A DNA stretch of 64,000 nucleotides. Source: Flavobacteriales bacterium. GTDB taxonomy: Bacteria > Bacteroidota > Bacteroidia > Flavobacteriales_D > Sanyastnellaceae. This document shows, one piece after another, positions 8,263 through 17,247 of this stretch. How positions within the stretch are numbered: the stretch's first letter is position 1; each line of letters opens with the position of its first letter. The notes beneath the pieces are model-generated. The model saw only the letters and a program-made list of their open reading frames with translations, was not told the origin of the DNA and searched no databases. A program made the position numbers and the translations under genes. The stretch lies in contig CANGTU010000004.1 of assembly GCA_947456965.1 (NCBI GenBank), positions 27,591-91,590 on the forward strand, read 5' to 3'.

Positions 8263-9720
8263 ATGGATACGGTATACGATAAATACGAGCTGGTCGTGGG
8301 ACTCGAGGTGCACATGCAACTCCTCACTGAGTCAAAGGCCTACAGCAGTGACCCTAACCGGTTTGGCGAACTGCCCAATACGCTCGTGAGCCCCATTACC
8401 CTGGGACACCCCGGAACTCTGCCACGAGTCAACCGGAAAAGTGTCGATTATGCGATCAGGCTCGGACTGGCATGCCACATGGAAATTCATCCATGGGTGC
8501 ACTTCGCCCGAAAGAATTATTTCTACGCCGACCTGCCCAAAGGCTATCAGATTACGCAAGACAAGACGCCCATCTGCACCGGAGGCTTTATCATGATCCG
8601 CGATGAGGAGGGTAGGGAGAAACGCATTGGTATAACCCGGGCTCACCTGGAAGAGGATGCGGGCAAAAGCATGCACGATCAGGATCCCTTTGATACGCTC
8701 GTTGACCTGAACCGCGCCGGCGTGCCTCTTATCGAGGTGGTGAGCGAGCCGGACATCCGATCATCCCGTGAGGCCTACAACTACCTCACTGAGCTGCGAA
8801 AACTGATCCGATACCTGGGTATTTGTGATGGAAATATGGAAGAAGGATCCATGCGCTGCGATGCAAATGTGAGCGTGCGACTCAAAGGTGCCGATAAGTT
8901 CGGGACGCGTTGCGAAGTGAAAAATATGAACTCCATCCGCAACGTACAACGCGCCATCGATTATGAAATGAAGCGGCAGGTGGATCTCATCGAAAAAGGT
9001 GAAGTGATCCTGCAGGAAACCCGCAGCTTCGATGCCGCGGCAGGCACAACTTTCTCCCTGCGCAGCAAGGAACTCGCCCACGACTACCGATATTTTCCGG
9101 AGCCAGATCTACAGCCAGTCAGGATCCTGAAAGAGGATGTGGAACGGGTGCGACGCAATATGCCAGCTCTCCCCTCAGAGTTGCTCGAAAAGTATACCAC
9201 CCAGCTCGGCCTCTCTGAGTACGACGCTCATGTACTCATCAACGAGAAGGAAATGGCCATGTGGTTCGAGGAGCTCATTATACTCACGTCCAACTACAAA
9301 TCAGCATGCAACTGGCTTACCGGGCCGGTGCGGGCGGTGATCAATGAGCGCGGTCTGCACATCTCCCAGCTGCCTCTCACACCAGCACACATTGCAGATA
9401 TCATCGCACTGGTGGACGCCGGGAAGCTGAGTGCATCCGCAGCAGCCGAAAAACTGCTGCCTGCTATGATGGACGAACCCGGAGAAACAGCAGCGAGCCT
9501 GGCCGAAAAACTGAACCTCGCACAAGATGCCGGTGAAGATACTATCCGCAACGCAGCAGCCGAAGTGCTGGCTGCCTGGCCAGAAAAGGTGGAAAACTAC
9601 CGAAAGGGAAACAAGGGCATGCTGGGCCTGTTTATGGGTGAATTGATGAAAAAGACCGGAGGCAAGGCAAATCCCAGGACCGCCTCTGCAATTATCCAGG
9701 AGTTATTGGAAAAGGTATGA
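8263..9720 (+). CDS. gatB: Aspartyl/glutamyl-tRNA(Asn/Gln) amidotransferase subunit B
   Basis: This is subunit B of the GatCAB complex, which converts Glu-tRNA(Gln) and Asp-tRNA(Asn) to the amidated forms. The protein is 485 residues, the usual length. It opens with GLEVHMQLLTESKAYS, followed by GHPGTLPRVN, and has the RCDANVSVR and EVKNMNS blocks of the catalytic cradle domain. The helical and YqeY-like tail ends in GLFMGELMKKTGGKANP. GatA and GatC are not in this window. The last four bases (ATGA) overlap the start of the next gene, so the two are translationally coupled, although a shared function is not evident. Confidence 0.97.
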   Translation: MDTVYDKYELVVGLEVHMQLLTESKAYSSDPNRFGELPNTLVSPITLGHPGTLPRVNRKSVDYAIRLGLACHMEIHPWVHFARKNYFYADLPKGYQITQDKTPICTGGFIMIRDEEGREKRIGITRAHLEEDAGKSMHDQDPFDTLVDLNRAGVPLIEVVSEPDIRSSREAYNYLTELRKLIRYLGICDGNMEEGSMRCDANVSVRLKGADKFGTRCEVKNMNSIRNVQRAIDYEMKRQVDLIEKGEVILQETRSFDAAAGTTFSLRSKELAHDYRYFPEPDLQPVRILKEDVERVRRNMPALPSELLEKYTTQLGLSEYDAHVLINEKEMAMWFEELIILTSNYKSACNWLTGPVRAVINERGLHISQLPLTPAHIADIIALVDAGKLSASAAAEKLLPAMMDEPGETAASLAEKLNLAQDAGEDTIRNAAAEVLAAWPEKVENYRKGNKGMLGLFMGELMKKTGGKANPRTASAIIQELLEKV

Positions 9721-10904
9721 AGATGAAACCAGTCGTTTTCTTATGTGCTTCCTATGCACTGATAGCCGGTTGCTCAGGCGACGGACAGAAGTCGGCCATC
9801 AGTGGCAATATCGCAGATGCTGGTGGACAAACCATCTACCTCGAACGATACGTGAACAACCGGGGTGTCATCACGGACTCCACGGTCATCGCCAGTGATG
9901 GCAGTTTCGTGATCAAGCCCGCCCAGCCTCTCGAGAAGGACTTTTACCGGGTTTTGCTGAATGACCGTGACTATGTGGTCCTCATCGCCGATAGCACCCA
10001 GACCATCCGGATCGAAGCACAGGCGGGTAAAATCGGAGAAACAGCCTGCGTCAAAGGATCCGATGACACCGCCCTGCTGCAGGAATTTGAAGAGGCCTAC
10101 AACGAGCTGGCGAGCAAGATTGAAGCGCCCACTGCCCGGCTCCGGGAGCCCGGACTTAGCGATGCTGATGTGCTCCGGATGAAAGAAGAGGTGGTCAAAG
10201 CCCGCAAACAACTCGCTGACTACGTGCGGCACTGGCTGGAGTCCAATTCGTCCACGCCTGCCGCTATCGCAGCTGTGCAAGCCCTGGATATGCGCACTGA
10301 TCTTCCGCAATACCAAAGAGTGGTGAAGGACCTGTCGCAGAGCTTCGGCCATACCGTACACTACCGCCAGCTCAAGCAAAAAGTAGAGTTCGCATCAACC
10401 GGTGGTCTTCAGCAGGGTCAGGAAATACTCGACCCCCGATCCATGCCCCAGCAGCGAGTGGAAGGGGTCCTGATTGCTCTCGGCAAAGAGGCGCCAGAAA
10501 TTGCACTGCCCGATCCATCTGGGACCACGCGCAAACTATCCGACCTCCGCGGTAAAGTGGTGCTCCTCGACTTTTGGGCATCCTGGTGCGGACCTTGCCG
10601 CCGTGAGAATCCCGCAGTGGTAAAGGCTTATGATGAATACAATAAGGACGGCTTCGAAGTATTCTCGGTTTCTCTCGATAAGGAAAAAACCAAATGGATT
10701 GAAGCTATCGCTCAGGATGGTCTTGGCTGGCCCAACCACGTCAGCGATCTCCGGGGATGGGAAAGCAAACCCGCTGCTGACTTCGGTGTGCACAGCATCC
10801 CGTTTCCTGTGCTGATCGATCGCGATGGTAAGGTGATTGCCTACGGCCCCAATGTGCGGGGCCCGATGCTGGAAGCTCACCTCAAACAGGTTTTCGGCCG
10901 CTAG
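9717..10904 (+). CDS. TlpA-like thioredoxin-fold lipoprotein with N-terminal DUF4369-like domain
   Basis: The 395-residue protein starts with a lipoprotein signal (lipobox LIAGC, lipidated C19). Residues about 20-125 form a beta-rich module like DUF4369, common in Bacteroidota redox lipoproteins. A helical linker follows, then a thioredoxin fold from about residue 255 to the end, with the redox motif WCGPC (C291, C294) in the context LLDFWASWCGPCRREN and a cis-proline region near SIPFPVLID. It probably reduces disulfides, or supports cytochrome or other envelope protein maturation, from the periplasmic face of a membrane. The partner proteins are unknown. It overlaps gatB by 4 nt and is followed by a terminator. 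Confidence 0.92.
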   Translation: MKMKPVVFLCASYALIAGCSGDGQKSAISGNIADAGGQTIYLERYVNNRGVITDSTVIASDGSFVIKPAQPLEKDFYRVLLNDRDYVVLIADSTQTIRIEAQAGKIGETACVKGSDDTALLQEFEEAYNELASKIEAPTARLREPGLSDADVLRMKEEVVKARKQLADYVRHWLESNSSTPAAIAAVQALDMRTDLPQYQRVVKDLSQSFGHTVHYRQLKQKVEFASTGGLQQGQEILDPRSMPQQRVEGVLIALGKEAPEIALPDPSGTTRKLSDLRGKVVLLDFWASWCGPCRRENPAVVKAYDEYNKDGFEVFSVSLDKEKTKWIEAIAQDGLGWPNHVSDLRGWESKPAADFGVHSIPFPVLIDRDGKVIAYGPNVRGPMLEAHLKQVFGR

Positions 10905-10932
10905 CCGGCCGTTTTAGTAACAGTTGATTGGG

Positions 10933-10966
10933 CTGCGCCGCTCGAAAGGGTGGCGCAGTTCTTTTT
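10933..10966 (+). terminator. Terminator of the lpxK-gatB-tlpA-like operon
   Basis: CTGCGCC (10933-10939) pairs with GGCGCAG (10952-10958) around a 12-nt loop, followed by TTCTTTTT. It is placed 28 nt past the TlpA-like stop codon. A smaller GGCCG/CGGCC repeat surrounds the stop codon itself. Confidence 0.75.
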
Positions 10967-11009
10967 GATATGCCATGTAACTTGTAACTCAGCTTTGCGT
11001 CGTAATACC

Positions 11010-14000
11010 ATGAAAAAATTCGCCGCTTTTTGTATGCTCTTTACGGCGTTTTATGCCGCCGCTCAGGAAAAGCCATACTTCCAGCAAGAGGTCAACTACA
11101 CCATTCAGGTATCCCTCGATGACAGGCAGCATATGCTCCATGGTTCAGAGTCATTTGAATACATCAACAACAGTCCTGATGTCCTCGATGTGCTCTACAT
11201 CCACCTCTGGCCCAATGCATATAAGAACAAGTCCACGGCCCTGGCAAGGCAGCTGGCGCGGGATGGCAATTACGTGTTGTACTATGCGCTGAAGGATGAC
11301 AAGGGATTCATCGATTCACTTGACTTTCAGGTGAACGGTGTGAGGGCGCAATGGAGTTTTGACGACGGAAATATTGATATCGCCCGGATCACCCTGCCCA
11401 AACCACTGCCTCCGGGAGGCAGAATAACCGTGACCACTCCTTTCCGGGTCAAAATCCCCAGCGGAAGTATTTCCCGCCTCGGACACGTGGGTGAAAGCTA
11501 CCAGGTAACCCAGTGGTATCCCAAACCAGCCGTGTATGATCGCAACGGATGGCATCCGATGCCCTACCTCACGCAAGGTGAATTCTACAGCGAATTCGGG
11601 AGTTTCGATGTGTCCATTACCCTGCCAGCCAACTACGTAGTCGGAGCTACAGGGGATCTGCAGTCACCATCCGAAGTAGCATTCATGGATAGTCTCGCAG
11701 CTCTCGGCCTCCAACGCCCAGATCTGGAAAATTTAAACGCCGACTTCCCACCTTCTTCTCCGCGAATGAAAACAATTCGCTTCGTGCAATCACGTGTGCA
11801 TGATTTCGGCTGGTTTGCAGATAAGCGTTGGATGGTTCTCAAAGGTCAGGTGACCACACCGCACACCAGTAACGTGGTCACCACATGGGCCCTCTTTACA
11901 CCAACAGAAAAAGAACTCTGGGCCAAAGCCCCGGAGTACCTCCACGATGCGACTTACTACTACTCGCTCTGGAATGGCGATTATCCCTATAAGCAAGTCA
12001 CCGCAGTGGATGGCACCATCAGCGCAGGGGGAGGTATGGAATATCCCAATGTGACCGTGATCGGACGGGCCGGAAATGCCTGGGTCCTCGAAACGGTCAT
12101 CATGCACGAGGTCGGACATAATTGGTTCTACGGCATCCTGGGCAGCAACGAAAGAATCCACGCCTGGATGGATGAGGGGATCAACTCATTCAATGAGGAC
12201 CGCTACATGGTCAGGAAATATCCCGATGCGACTTTGGGCGATGCTCTGAATCTGGTCGGAGCCATCGGAAAGATTATTGACCTTTCTGATTTTTCGCAAC
12301 GAACGCTTACGGATGTGATGTACCGGATAAATGCGAGCCGAGCACTGGACCAGCCTCTCAATTGTGCATCGGATCATTTTACATCAATGAACTATGGCGG
12401 TATGGTTTATAAGAAAACGGCATTGCTATTCAATTATCTTCAGGCGTATCTCGGCGAGGAGAGATTCGATAAGGCCATGCAGGCCTACTTCGAAGAGTGG
12501 AAGTTCAAACATCCCACACCCGCTGATCTCAGGCGTTCAATCGAGCAATCTGCCGGTGAAGATCTTTCCTGGTTTTTCAATGAGCTGATCAATACATCTG
12601 AAAAAATTGACTTCAGCATCCGAAGCGCTAAGGTGCAACAGGACGGTTCAGTGCGCGTGCACATTCGCAATACGGGACAAACCACCGGACCAGCAGTGGT
12701 CTCAACAGTGCGCGTGGATGAGAAAGGAAAGGAAACAGAACTGCGCTCAGCTTCCTCACCGGTCATCACGCCAGGTCAACGCGCAGAGGTAGTCATTCCC
12801 GCAGGTCAGGATGCCCCGGACCGCATCGTGATTGATCCCGGGCGCAATATTCCCCAGATCAATCTCCAAAACGATCGCATGCGTGCTCACGGTATTTTCA
12901 GGAAAATCGAACCCATCAGTTTCCGCCCGATTTCGGGGCTGGAGAATCCACGGAAATCACAAGTCTTCTTCCTGCCTGTCGTAGGTTGGAATGAATACGA
13001 TAACTGGATGCCGGGATTGTGGCTCCATAACCGAACAATCACCCGAAAGGCTTTCGAATGGTCGGCCAGCCCGCTCTACAGCTTCACAACCGAACAGGTG
13101 AATGGCTTCGCCCGAATGATTTACAACATAGGTCGCTTCTCAGCAGGAATCCGTGGGCAGCGATTCTCTATTGTGAATGAGCAGTCAGCATTGACTACCG
13201 TGAACACGCGCTACGAAATGGCCGAGCCTTATTTATCCTATTCAATCCGGCCAGCATTGAGTGATCCCAATGACCGGATGAGGATTGATCTTGAAGCTTC
13301 CTACCAGGCACTCTTCCGCACCGCTGAATTCCAGCCAGAAGGTGAACCCGCCGGTACCATCGCCCAGGATCAGGAAGCCCTGCGACTGCAAGCGTCAGCC
13401 CGCCTCAGAAAGGGCTTGTTCAATACTTATCAGGCCAGGCTCAGCCTGGCGCAGGAGGCCAATCTGTTCAACTCCGATGGTCGTGAGAACTTTGACGTGG
13501 GCCATGTAGTAAGCGGAGAGGTCAGCTATTCACGCCGCTATAATTTGCGAAAGAGTAAGGATATCAGCTTCCGCGCATTCTACGGATTTACCGGTGGATC
13601 GGATTCGGGTTGGAATCTATTCCAGCCATCGGGGGTGACCGGACAAGCGGATGCTTTTACGGATAACCTCTACCTAGGTCGCCTGGAAGCCGATGGTCTG
13701 GCCGCACGCCAGATGGTGAACGGTATGGGAATGCTCCGCACGTTCGTGCCTGCCTACTTCACCGAAATGGTGGCCGTGAATGCAGAGATTGAACTCCCCG
13801 TCAAGTTCCCACTGCTCGTTTCATTCAACGCCGTGGCCTCTGGCTTCAATGAACTGGTGGATTCCGACCGTGTATTCGGCTCAGCTGTGGTCACTATTCC
13901 CTTCCTGAGCGATGTATTGGAAGTGCACCTTCCGGTGTTGGTTACCTCACGCATCGACCAGTTCTATGATACAGCGGATTATACGTACTTTGACCGCATC

Positions 14001-14063
14001 ATGTTCACCCTGAACCTCAACGCCCTCGCACCATTCAATACCATCCGAAATATCGAGCCTTGA
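11010..14063 (+). CDS. Large M1-family metallopeptidase with outer-membrane-barrel-like C-terminus
   Basis: I place the start at ATG 11010, giving 1017 residues and a clean signal peptide (MKKFAAFCMLFTAFYAAAQ). The N-terminal 600 residues are an M1 peptidase: GGGMEYPN substitutes for the GxMEN motif, and HEVGH at 366-370 is followed after 18 residues by E389 in WMDEG, which is HEXXH-18-E. The region from about residue 640 to the end alternates aromatic and polar residues in strands (for example FSAGIRGQRFSIVNEQ, VSGEVSYSRRYNL) and resembles an outer-membrane beta-barrel. This suggests a surface- or membrane-anchored aminopeptidase. A CAGCTTTG element at 10990-10997, with TTTG 22 nt before it, is a plausible promoter. 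The following LpxH-like gene abuts it directly. Confidence 0.9.
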   Translation: MKKFAAFCMLFTAFYAAAQEKPYFQQEVNYTIQVSLDDRQHMLHGSESFEYINNSPDVLDVLYIHLWPNAYKNKSTALARQLARDGNYVLYYALKDDKGFIDSLDFQVNGVRAQWSFDDGNIDIARITLPKPLPPGGRITVTTPFRVKIPSGSISRLGHVGESYQVTQWYPKPAVYDRNGWHPMPYLTQGEFYSEFGSFDVSITLPANYVVGATGDLQSPSEVAFMDSLAALGLQRPDLENLNADFPPSSPRMKTIRFVQSRVHDFGWFADKRWMVLKGQVTTPHTSNVVTTWALFTPTEKELWAKAPEYLHDATYYYSLWNGDYPYKQVTAVDGTISAGGGMEYPNVTVIGRAGNAWVLETVIMHEVGHNWFYGILGSNERIHAWMDEGINSFNEDRYMVRKYPDATLGDALNLVGAIGKIIDLSDFSQRTLTDVMYRINASRALDQPLNCASDHFTSMNYGGMVYKKTALLFNYLQAYLGEERFDKAMQAYFEEWKFKHPTPADLRRSIEQSAGEDLSWFFNELINTSEKIDFSIRSAKVQQDGSVRVHIRNTGQTTGPAVVSTVRVDEKGKETELRSASSPVITPGQRAEVVIPAGQDAPDRIVIDPGRNIPQINLQNDRMRAHGIFRKIEPISFRPISGLENPRKSQVFFLPVVGWNEYDNWMPGLWLHNRTITRKAFEWSASPLYSFTTEQVNGFARMIYNIGRFSAGIRGQRFSIVNEQSALTTVNTRYEMAEPYLSYSIRPALSDPNDRMRIDLEASYQALFRTAEFQPEGEPAGTIAQDQEALRLQASARLRKGLFNTYQARLSLAQEANLFNSDGRENFDVGHVVSGEVSYSRRYNLRKSKDISFRAFYGFTGGSDSGWNLFQPSGVTGQADAFTDNLYLGRLEADGLAARQMVNGMGMLRTFVPAYFTEMVAVNAEIELPVKFPLLVSFNAVASGFNELVDSDRVFGSAVVTIPFLSDVLEVHLPVLVTSRIDQFYDTADYTYFDRIMFTLNLNALAPFNTIRNIEP

Positions 14064-14816
14064 TTGGAAAGCAGTAAGCGCATATACTTTGCCTCTGACT
14101 TCCATTTGGGAGTGCCCAGCTTCGAGGAGAGCCTGAACAGGGAAAAGGAAGTGGTCCGGTGGCTCAACCAATGCCGCCGCGATGCATCTGAGATCTTTCT
14201 GGTGGGTGATGTATTCGATTTCTGGTTTGAATACCGACGAGCAGTTCCCCGAGGATTCACCCGACTGCTCGGTACGATCTCCGATATCACGGACTCCGGT
14301 ATCCCGGTACATTGGTTCACCGGCAACCACGATATGTGGATATTCGACTACCTGCCTAGCGAGTGTGGGATCACCTTGCACCGAGATCCGGTAATAAGAG
14401 AATGGGACGGAAAGAAATACATGATTGGACACGGCGATGGCCTGGGGCCCGGTGACCGGGGTTATAAGTTTATCAAAAAGGTCTTCGCCAGCCGACTGTG
14501 CCAATGGCTTTTTGCCCGCCTTCACCCCAATTTCGGAATTGGTCTGGCCCAGTTGTCTTCGGGCTACAGCCGCACAACCTCGGCGTCAAGCGATCGGATT
14601 TTTCTGGGGGAGGATCAGGAATGGCTGGTGGTATATGCCCGGGAAATCCTTAAGCACGAACACTTCGATGGGTTTATCTTCGGACATCGTCATCTGCCCC
14701 TCGAGATCCGGCTGAATGATCGCTCGACTTACTTCAATCTGGGGGATTGGATCCACCATTACACCTATGGTGTGCTGGACAATGGGCGCTTTGAGCTACG
14801 CACCTGGGATCATTGA
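14064..14816 (+). CDS. UDP-2,3-diacylglucosamine diphosphatase-like metallophosphoesterase (LpxH family)
   Basis: The protein has 250 residues. It carries the calcineurin-like motifs in order: SDFHLG, GDVFDFWFE, TGNHDMW, GHGDG and a C-terminal GHRHLP. This set fits the LpxH/COG2908 family, which cleaves UDP-diacylglucosamine to lipid X in lipid A synthesis; other hydrolase activities in the family cannot be excluded. The start is unusual: the codon before it is the in-frame stop of the M1 peptidase gene, and there is no ATG before the first conserved motif, so TTG at 14064 must start translation unless the sequence has an error. The 3' end overlaps the convergent deacetylase gene by 7 nt. Confidence 0.9.
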   Translation: MESSKRIYFASDFHLGVPSFEESLNREKEVVRWLNQCRRDASEIFLVGDVFDFWFEYRRAVPRGFTRLLGTISDITDSGIPVHWFTGNHDMWIFDYLPSECGITLHRDPVIREWDGKKYMIGHGDGLGPGDRGYKFIKKVFASRLCQWLFARLHPNFGIGLAQLSSGYSRTTSASSDRIFLGEDQEWLVVYAREILKHEHFDGFIFGHRHLPLEIRLNDRSTYFNLGDWIHHYTYGVLDNGRFELRTWDH

Positions 14817-16108
14817 CCGGCCAGCCGGCAGGCTTCTTCAAATACAGGCTTCCAGCCTTTCCACTCACCGTGGCCAGATACGCTTTCATTATGCCAAAGC
14901 ACGCGAAAGTGTCCGCCCGTGGCGCGCACCAGCTGGTGAAGCTCCCCGAGTCTCTCACACGCTGCAGCAGGTGTCATCCGCTGGTATTTCCGAAGCGATG
15001 TATCCATCGCGCAAAAGGGCACCAGCAATAAATCGCTCATGCGCTCAGCATCTGCATCATACCATCGCACAGGCCATGTAGTGCCCAGTCTGAAACCGGT
15101 ATCGAAGGCATAACCCATGCTGTGGTCGGCCCTGATGCCCAGTGCCTCAAGCCGCCGATAGGTGAGCGGTAACTCAAGGCGCAGATAGTGCTGCCTGCTA
15201 TCGGTTACCGCCATACCGGTAATTTCTTGCAACCGGCCGATCTCCGTTTCAAGCTTCACCCGAGAGGTATGTGATCCCATTCCCGGATGGATCCCCACCG
15301 GAGATTCGCCAGTGAGTGTGCGTATCAATGTGCGTAAGGCCGGCCGACGGTACGACAGGTTCTTGTCGTGCGCACCGAAATCAGCCAACAGAAAAAACCA
15401 CCGCAGCGAAACCCCATGCCTGCGGCAGGTTTCCCGGATATAGGCATAGGTATCATAAGGATCCTGAGCCTTGCCCGTGAGGGCTGCCATGCGCTCGCCC
15501 AGTGTCTTCCGGTTACCGCATATGAGGTCACGCACCAAGGCTCCGGCCGTGCGGTACACGCCCTTATGCCGGTAAGCAAAGGCACTGTCTACATCCACCG
15601 TGACTTCGCCGCCGCCTGAGGGCAGCTTCGGACACTGGCCTGGAAAACGTTCAGCGAGCAGAGCCAGCAGATGGTTGCGCCATTCGTCTATCAGGGGCCT
15701 GTTATGCCATCCGTGCCGCACAGTGAGGGATTGACTGTCATCATAGCGCCCCAGGTTATCCCGGATCACTGATCCGTATTCCTCCATGCGGCTAGAGAGC
15801 CAGAACACAGCTCCGGGCAGATCAAAGCCACATTCCCCGAGCCCATGGTGGAACAGGGTAGGTACATCGTGCCAACGACCGCAGGGCAGGTGGGCCGGGG
15901 CAATGGCACCATCGCGGAGTATTCCCGATGGCATGATGTTCAGAACTCCAGGTGGGGAAGCGTTTCCATAACAGATCTTGATCCCATCACTGGCCATGAA
16001 TGCGGCTTCATCATGGATGATCTGATAGGGAAGGCCCACAGCTCCGAACAGCACATGCAGCGCGTACTCAATACGATTGCCCGGAAAGGCCGTGTAAACA
16101 CAGATCAT
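14810..16108 (-). CDS. Polysaccharide-deacetylase-like protein (DUF7033-type N-terminus)
   Basis: The protein has 432 residues and no signal peptide. Residues 1 to about 150 match the N-terminal domain that precedes NodB-like deacetylases in many Bacteroidota. The C-terminal part shows TVDVDSAFAYRHKG near residue 170, which fits the TxDxD metal motif, and GIHPGMGSH near 275, which fits the HxxxxH motif. The predicted role is de-N-acetylation of an amino sugar in a surface polysaccharide, but the substrate is unknown. The start ATG overlaps the wecB stop by 4 nt, so it is translationally coupled to a UDP-GlcNAc epimerase. That supports a role in N-acetylated surface glycans. Confidence 0.8.
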   Translation of the reverse strand: MICVYTAFPGNRIEYALHVLFGAVGLPYQIIHDEAAFMASDGIKICYGNASPPGVLNIMPSGILRDGAIAPAHLPCGRWHDVPTLFHHGLGECGFDLPGAVFWLSSRMEEYGSVIRDNLGRYDDSQSLTVRHGWHNRPLIDEWRNHLLALLAERFPGQCPKLPSGGGEVTVDVDSAFAYRHKGVYRTAGALVRDLICGNRKTLGERMAALTGKAQDPYDTYAYIRETCRRHGVSLRWFFLLADFGAHDKNLSYRRPALRTLIRTLTGESPVGIHPGMGSHTSRVKLETEIGRLQEITGMAVTDSRQHYLRLELPLTYRRLEALGIRADHSMGYAFDTGFRLGTTWPVRWYDADAERMSDLLLVPFCAMDTSLRKYQRMTPAAACERLGELHQLVRATGGHFRVLWHNESVSGHGEWKGWKPVFEEACRLAGQ

Positions 16109-17247
16109 GGAAGGGCTTCAAGCAGGGTGGTGCAAATGAAATGCGCAGCCCGGCCATCGCCAAAAAGAGGGGGCCACGTGAACGCAGGACCGGATTGGAA
16201 GTGATGGTAGGCACGCACCATCGCGTCTGGGTCAGCATCGGCAAGCACGGCGTGTCCGCTTTCTGCAATCTCAATCCACTCCGTGTGTGGCCGCAAAACG
16301 ATGCCCGGCTTCCTGAGGAAAAAGGCCTCTTTCTGCACGCCACCCGAATCCGTAATGACCATGGTGCAGGCGCGCTCCAGCGCAATCATTTCCAGAAAAG
16401 ATGCCGGTGGTATGCGCATGATCCGTTCGTGGTGAAGCAATCGGAATACGTCGGGGTGTTCAGCATGTCGTTCGAGGGCTTGCCTGGTGCGCGGATGCAC
16501 CGGGAAAACCACCGAAGTGTGCCCAGCGATCCTGCACAGGCCTTCGCAGATGCCGGACAGGCGCGTGAGGTCATCGGTATTGCTGTCGCGATGAACGGTG
16601 GTCAGTAAAAAGGCTGTACCATCCAGCCCCAGAGAGCGCAGGAAATCGCCCTCCGGATCAGCCTGCTCGGCGAAGTGAAGGGTGTTGTCCAGCATAATGT
16701 CTCCGCAATGGAAGACCCCCGGATGGTTGATGTTCCAGGGTCGGGTACAGGCCGGGTCAAAACCTTCGTTGGCCAGATTAGTTAAGCCTGCAGCGGTGGG
16801 GGTGAAGAGCAGAGTGCTCACATGGTCACAGGTAATGCGGTTGATTTCCTCAGGCATCCGCTTGTCGAAAGAACGAAGTCCGGCCTCAACATGTACCACG
16901 GGAGTGTGAAGCTTGGCTGCGGCCAGTGCCGCCGCGAGCGTGGAGTTGGTGTCACCGTACACGAGCACCGCATCAGGTGTGTATTCGGTGATGGCCGACT
17001 CAATGCCTTCCAGCATCCGGGCTGTCTGGACAGCATGACTGCCGGATCCCACTTCCAGATGGATGTGTGGCGCTGGAATGTCCATTTCCCGAAAGAATAC
17101 CTCTGACATGTTCAAGTCATAATGCTGACCAGTATGGAGGATAATCTCCTCCAACCGGCCCGTGAATGATTCCCGGATAGCCCTGCTGATGGCTGAGGCT
17201 TTGATGATCTGGGGCCGGGCGCCCACAACGGTCAGGATGCGTTTCAT
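16105..17247 (-). CDS. wecB: UDP-N-acetylglucosamine 2-epimerase (non-hydrolysing)
   Basis: The enzyme interconverts UDP-GlcNAc and UDP-ManNAc in the cytoplasm, supplying ManNAc-type sugars for surface polysaccharide. The protein has 380 residues, the normal length. It shows the N-terminal GARPQIIKASAI, HTGQHYD, VYGDTNSTLA, HVEAGLRSFD with PEEINR, and the C-terminal TDSGGVQKEAFFL that binds the nucleotide. It overlaps both neighbours by 4 nt (radC upstream, deacetylase downstream), so the three are one operon. The pairing with a deacetylase suggests a shared glycan product. The link with radC looks like transcriptional convenience. Confidence 0.94.
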   Translation of the reverse strand: MKRILTVVGARPQIIKASAISRAIRESFTGRLEEIILHTGQHYDLNMSEVFFREMDIPAPHIHLEVGSGSHAVQTARMLEGIESAITEYTPDAVLVYGDTNSTLAAALAAAKLHTPVVHVEAGLRSFDKRMPEEINRITCDHVSTLLFTPTAAGLTNLANEGFDPACTRPWNINHPGVFHCGDIMLDNTLHFAEQADPEGDFLRSLGLDGTAFLLTTVHRDSNTDDLTRLSGICEGLCRIAGHTSVVFPVHPRTRQALERHAEHPDVFRLLHHERIMRIPPASFLEMIALERACTMVITDSGGVQKEAFFLRKPGIVLRPHTEWIEIAESGHAVLADADPDAMVRAYHHFQSGPAFTWPPLFGDGRAAHFICTTLLEALP

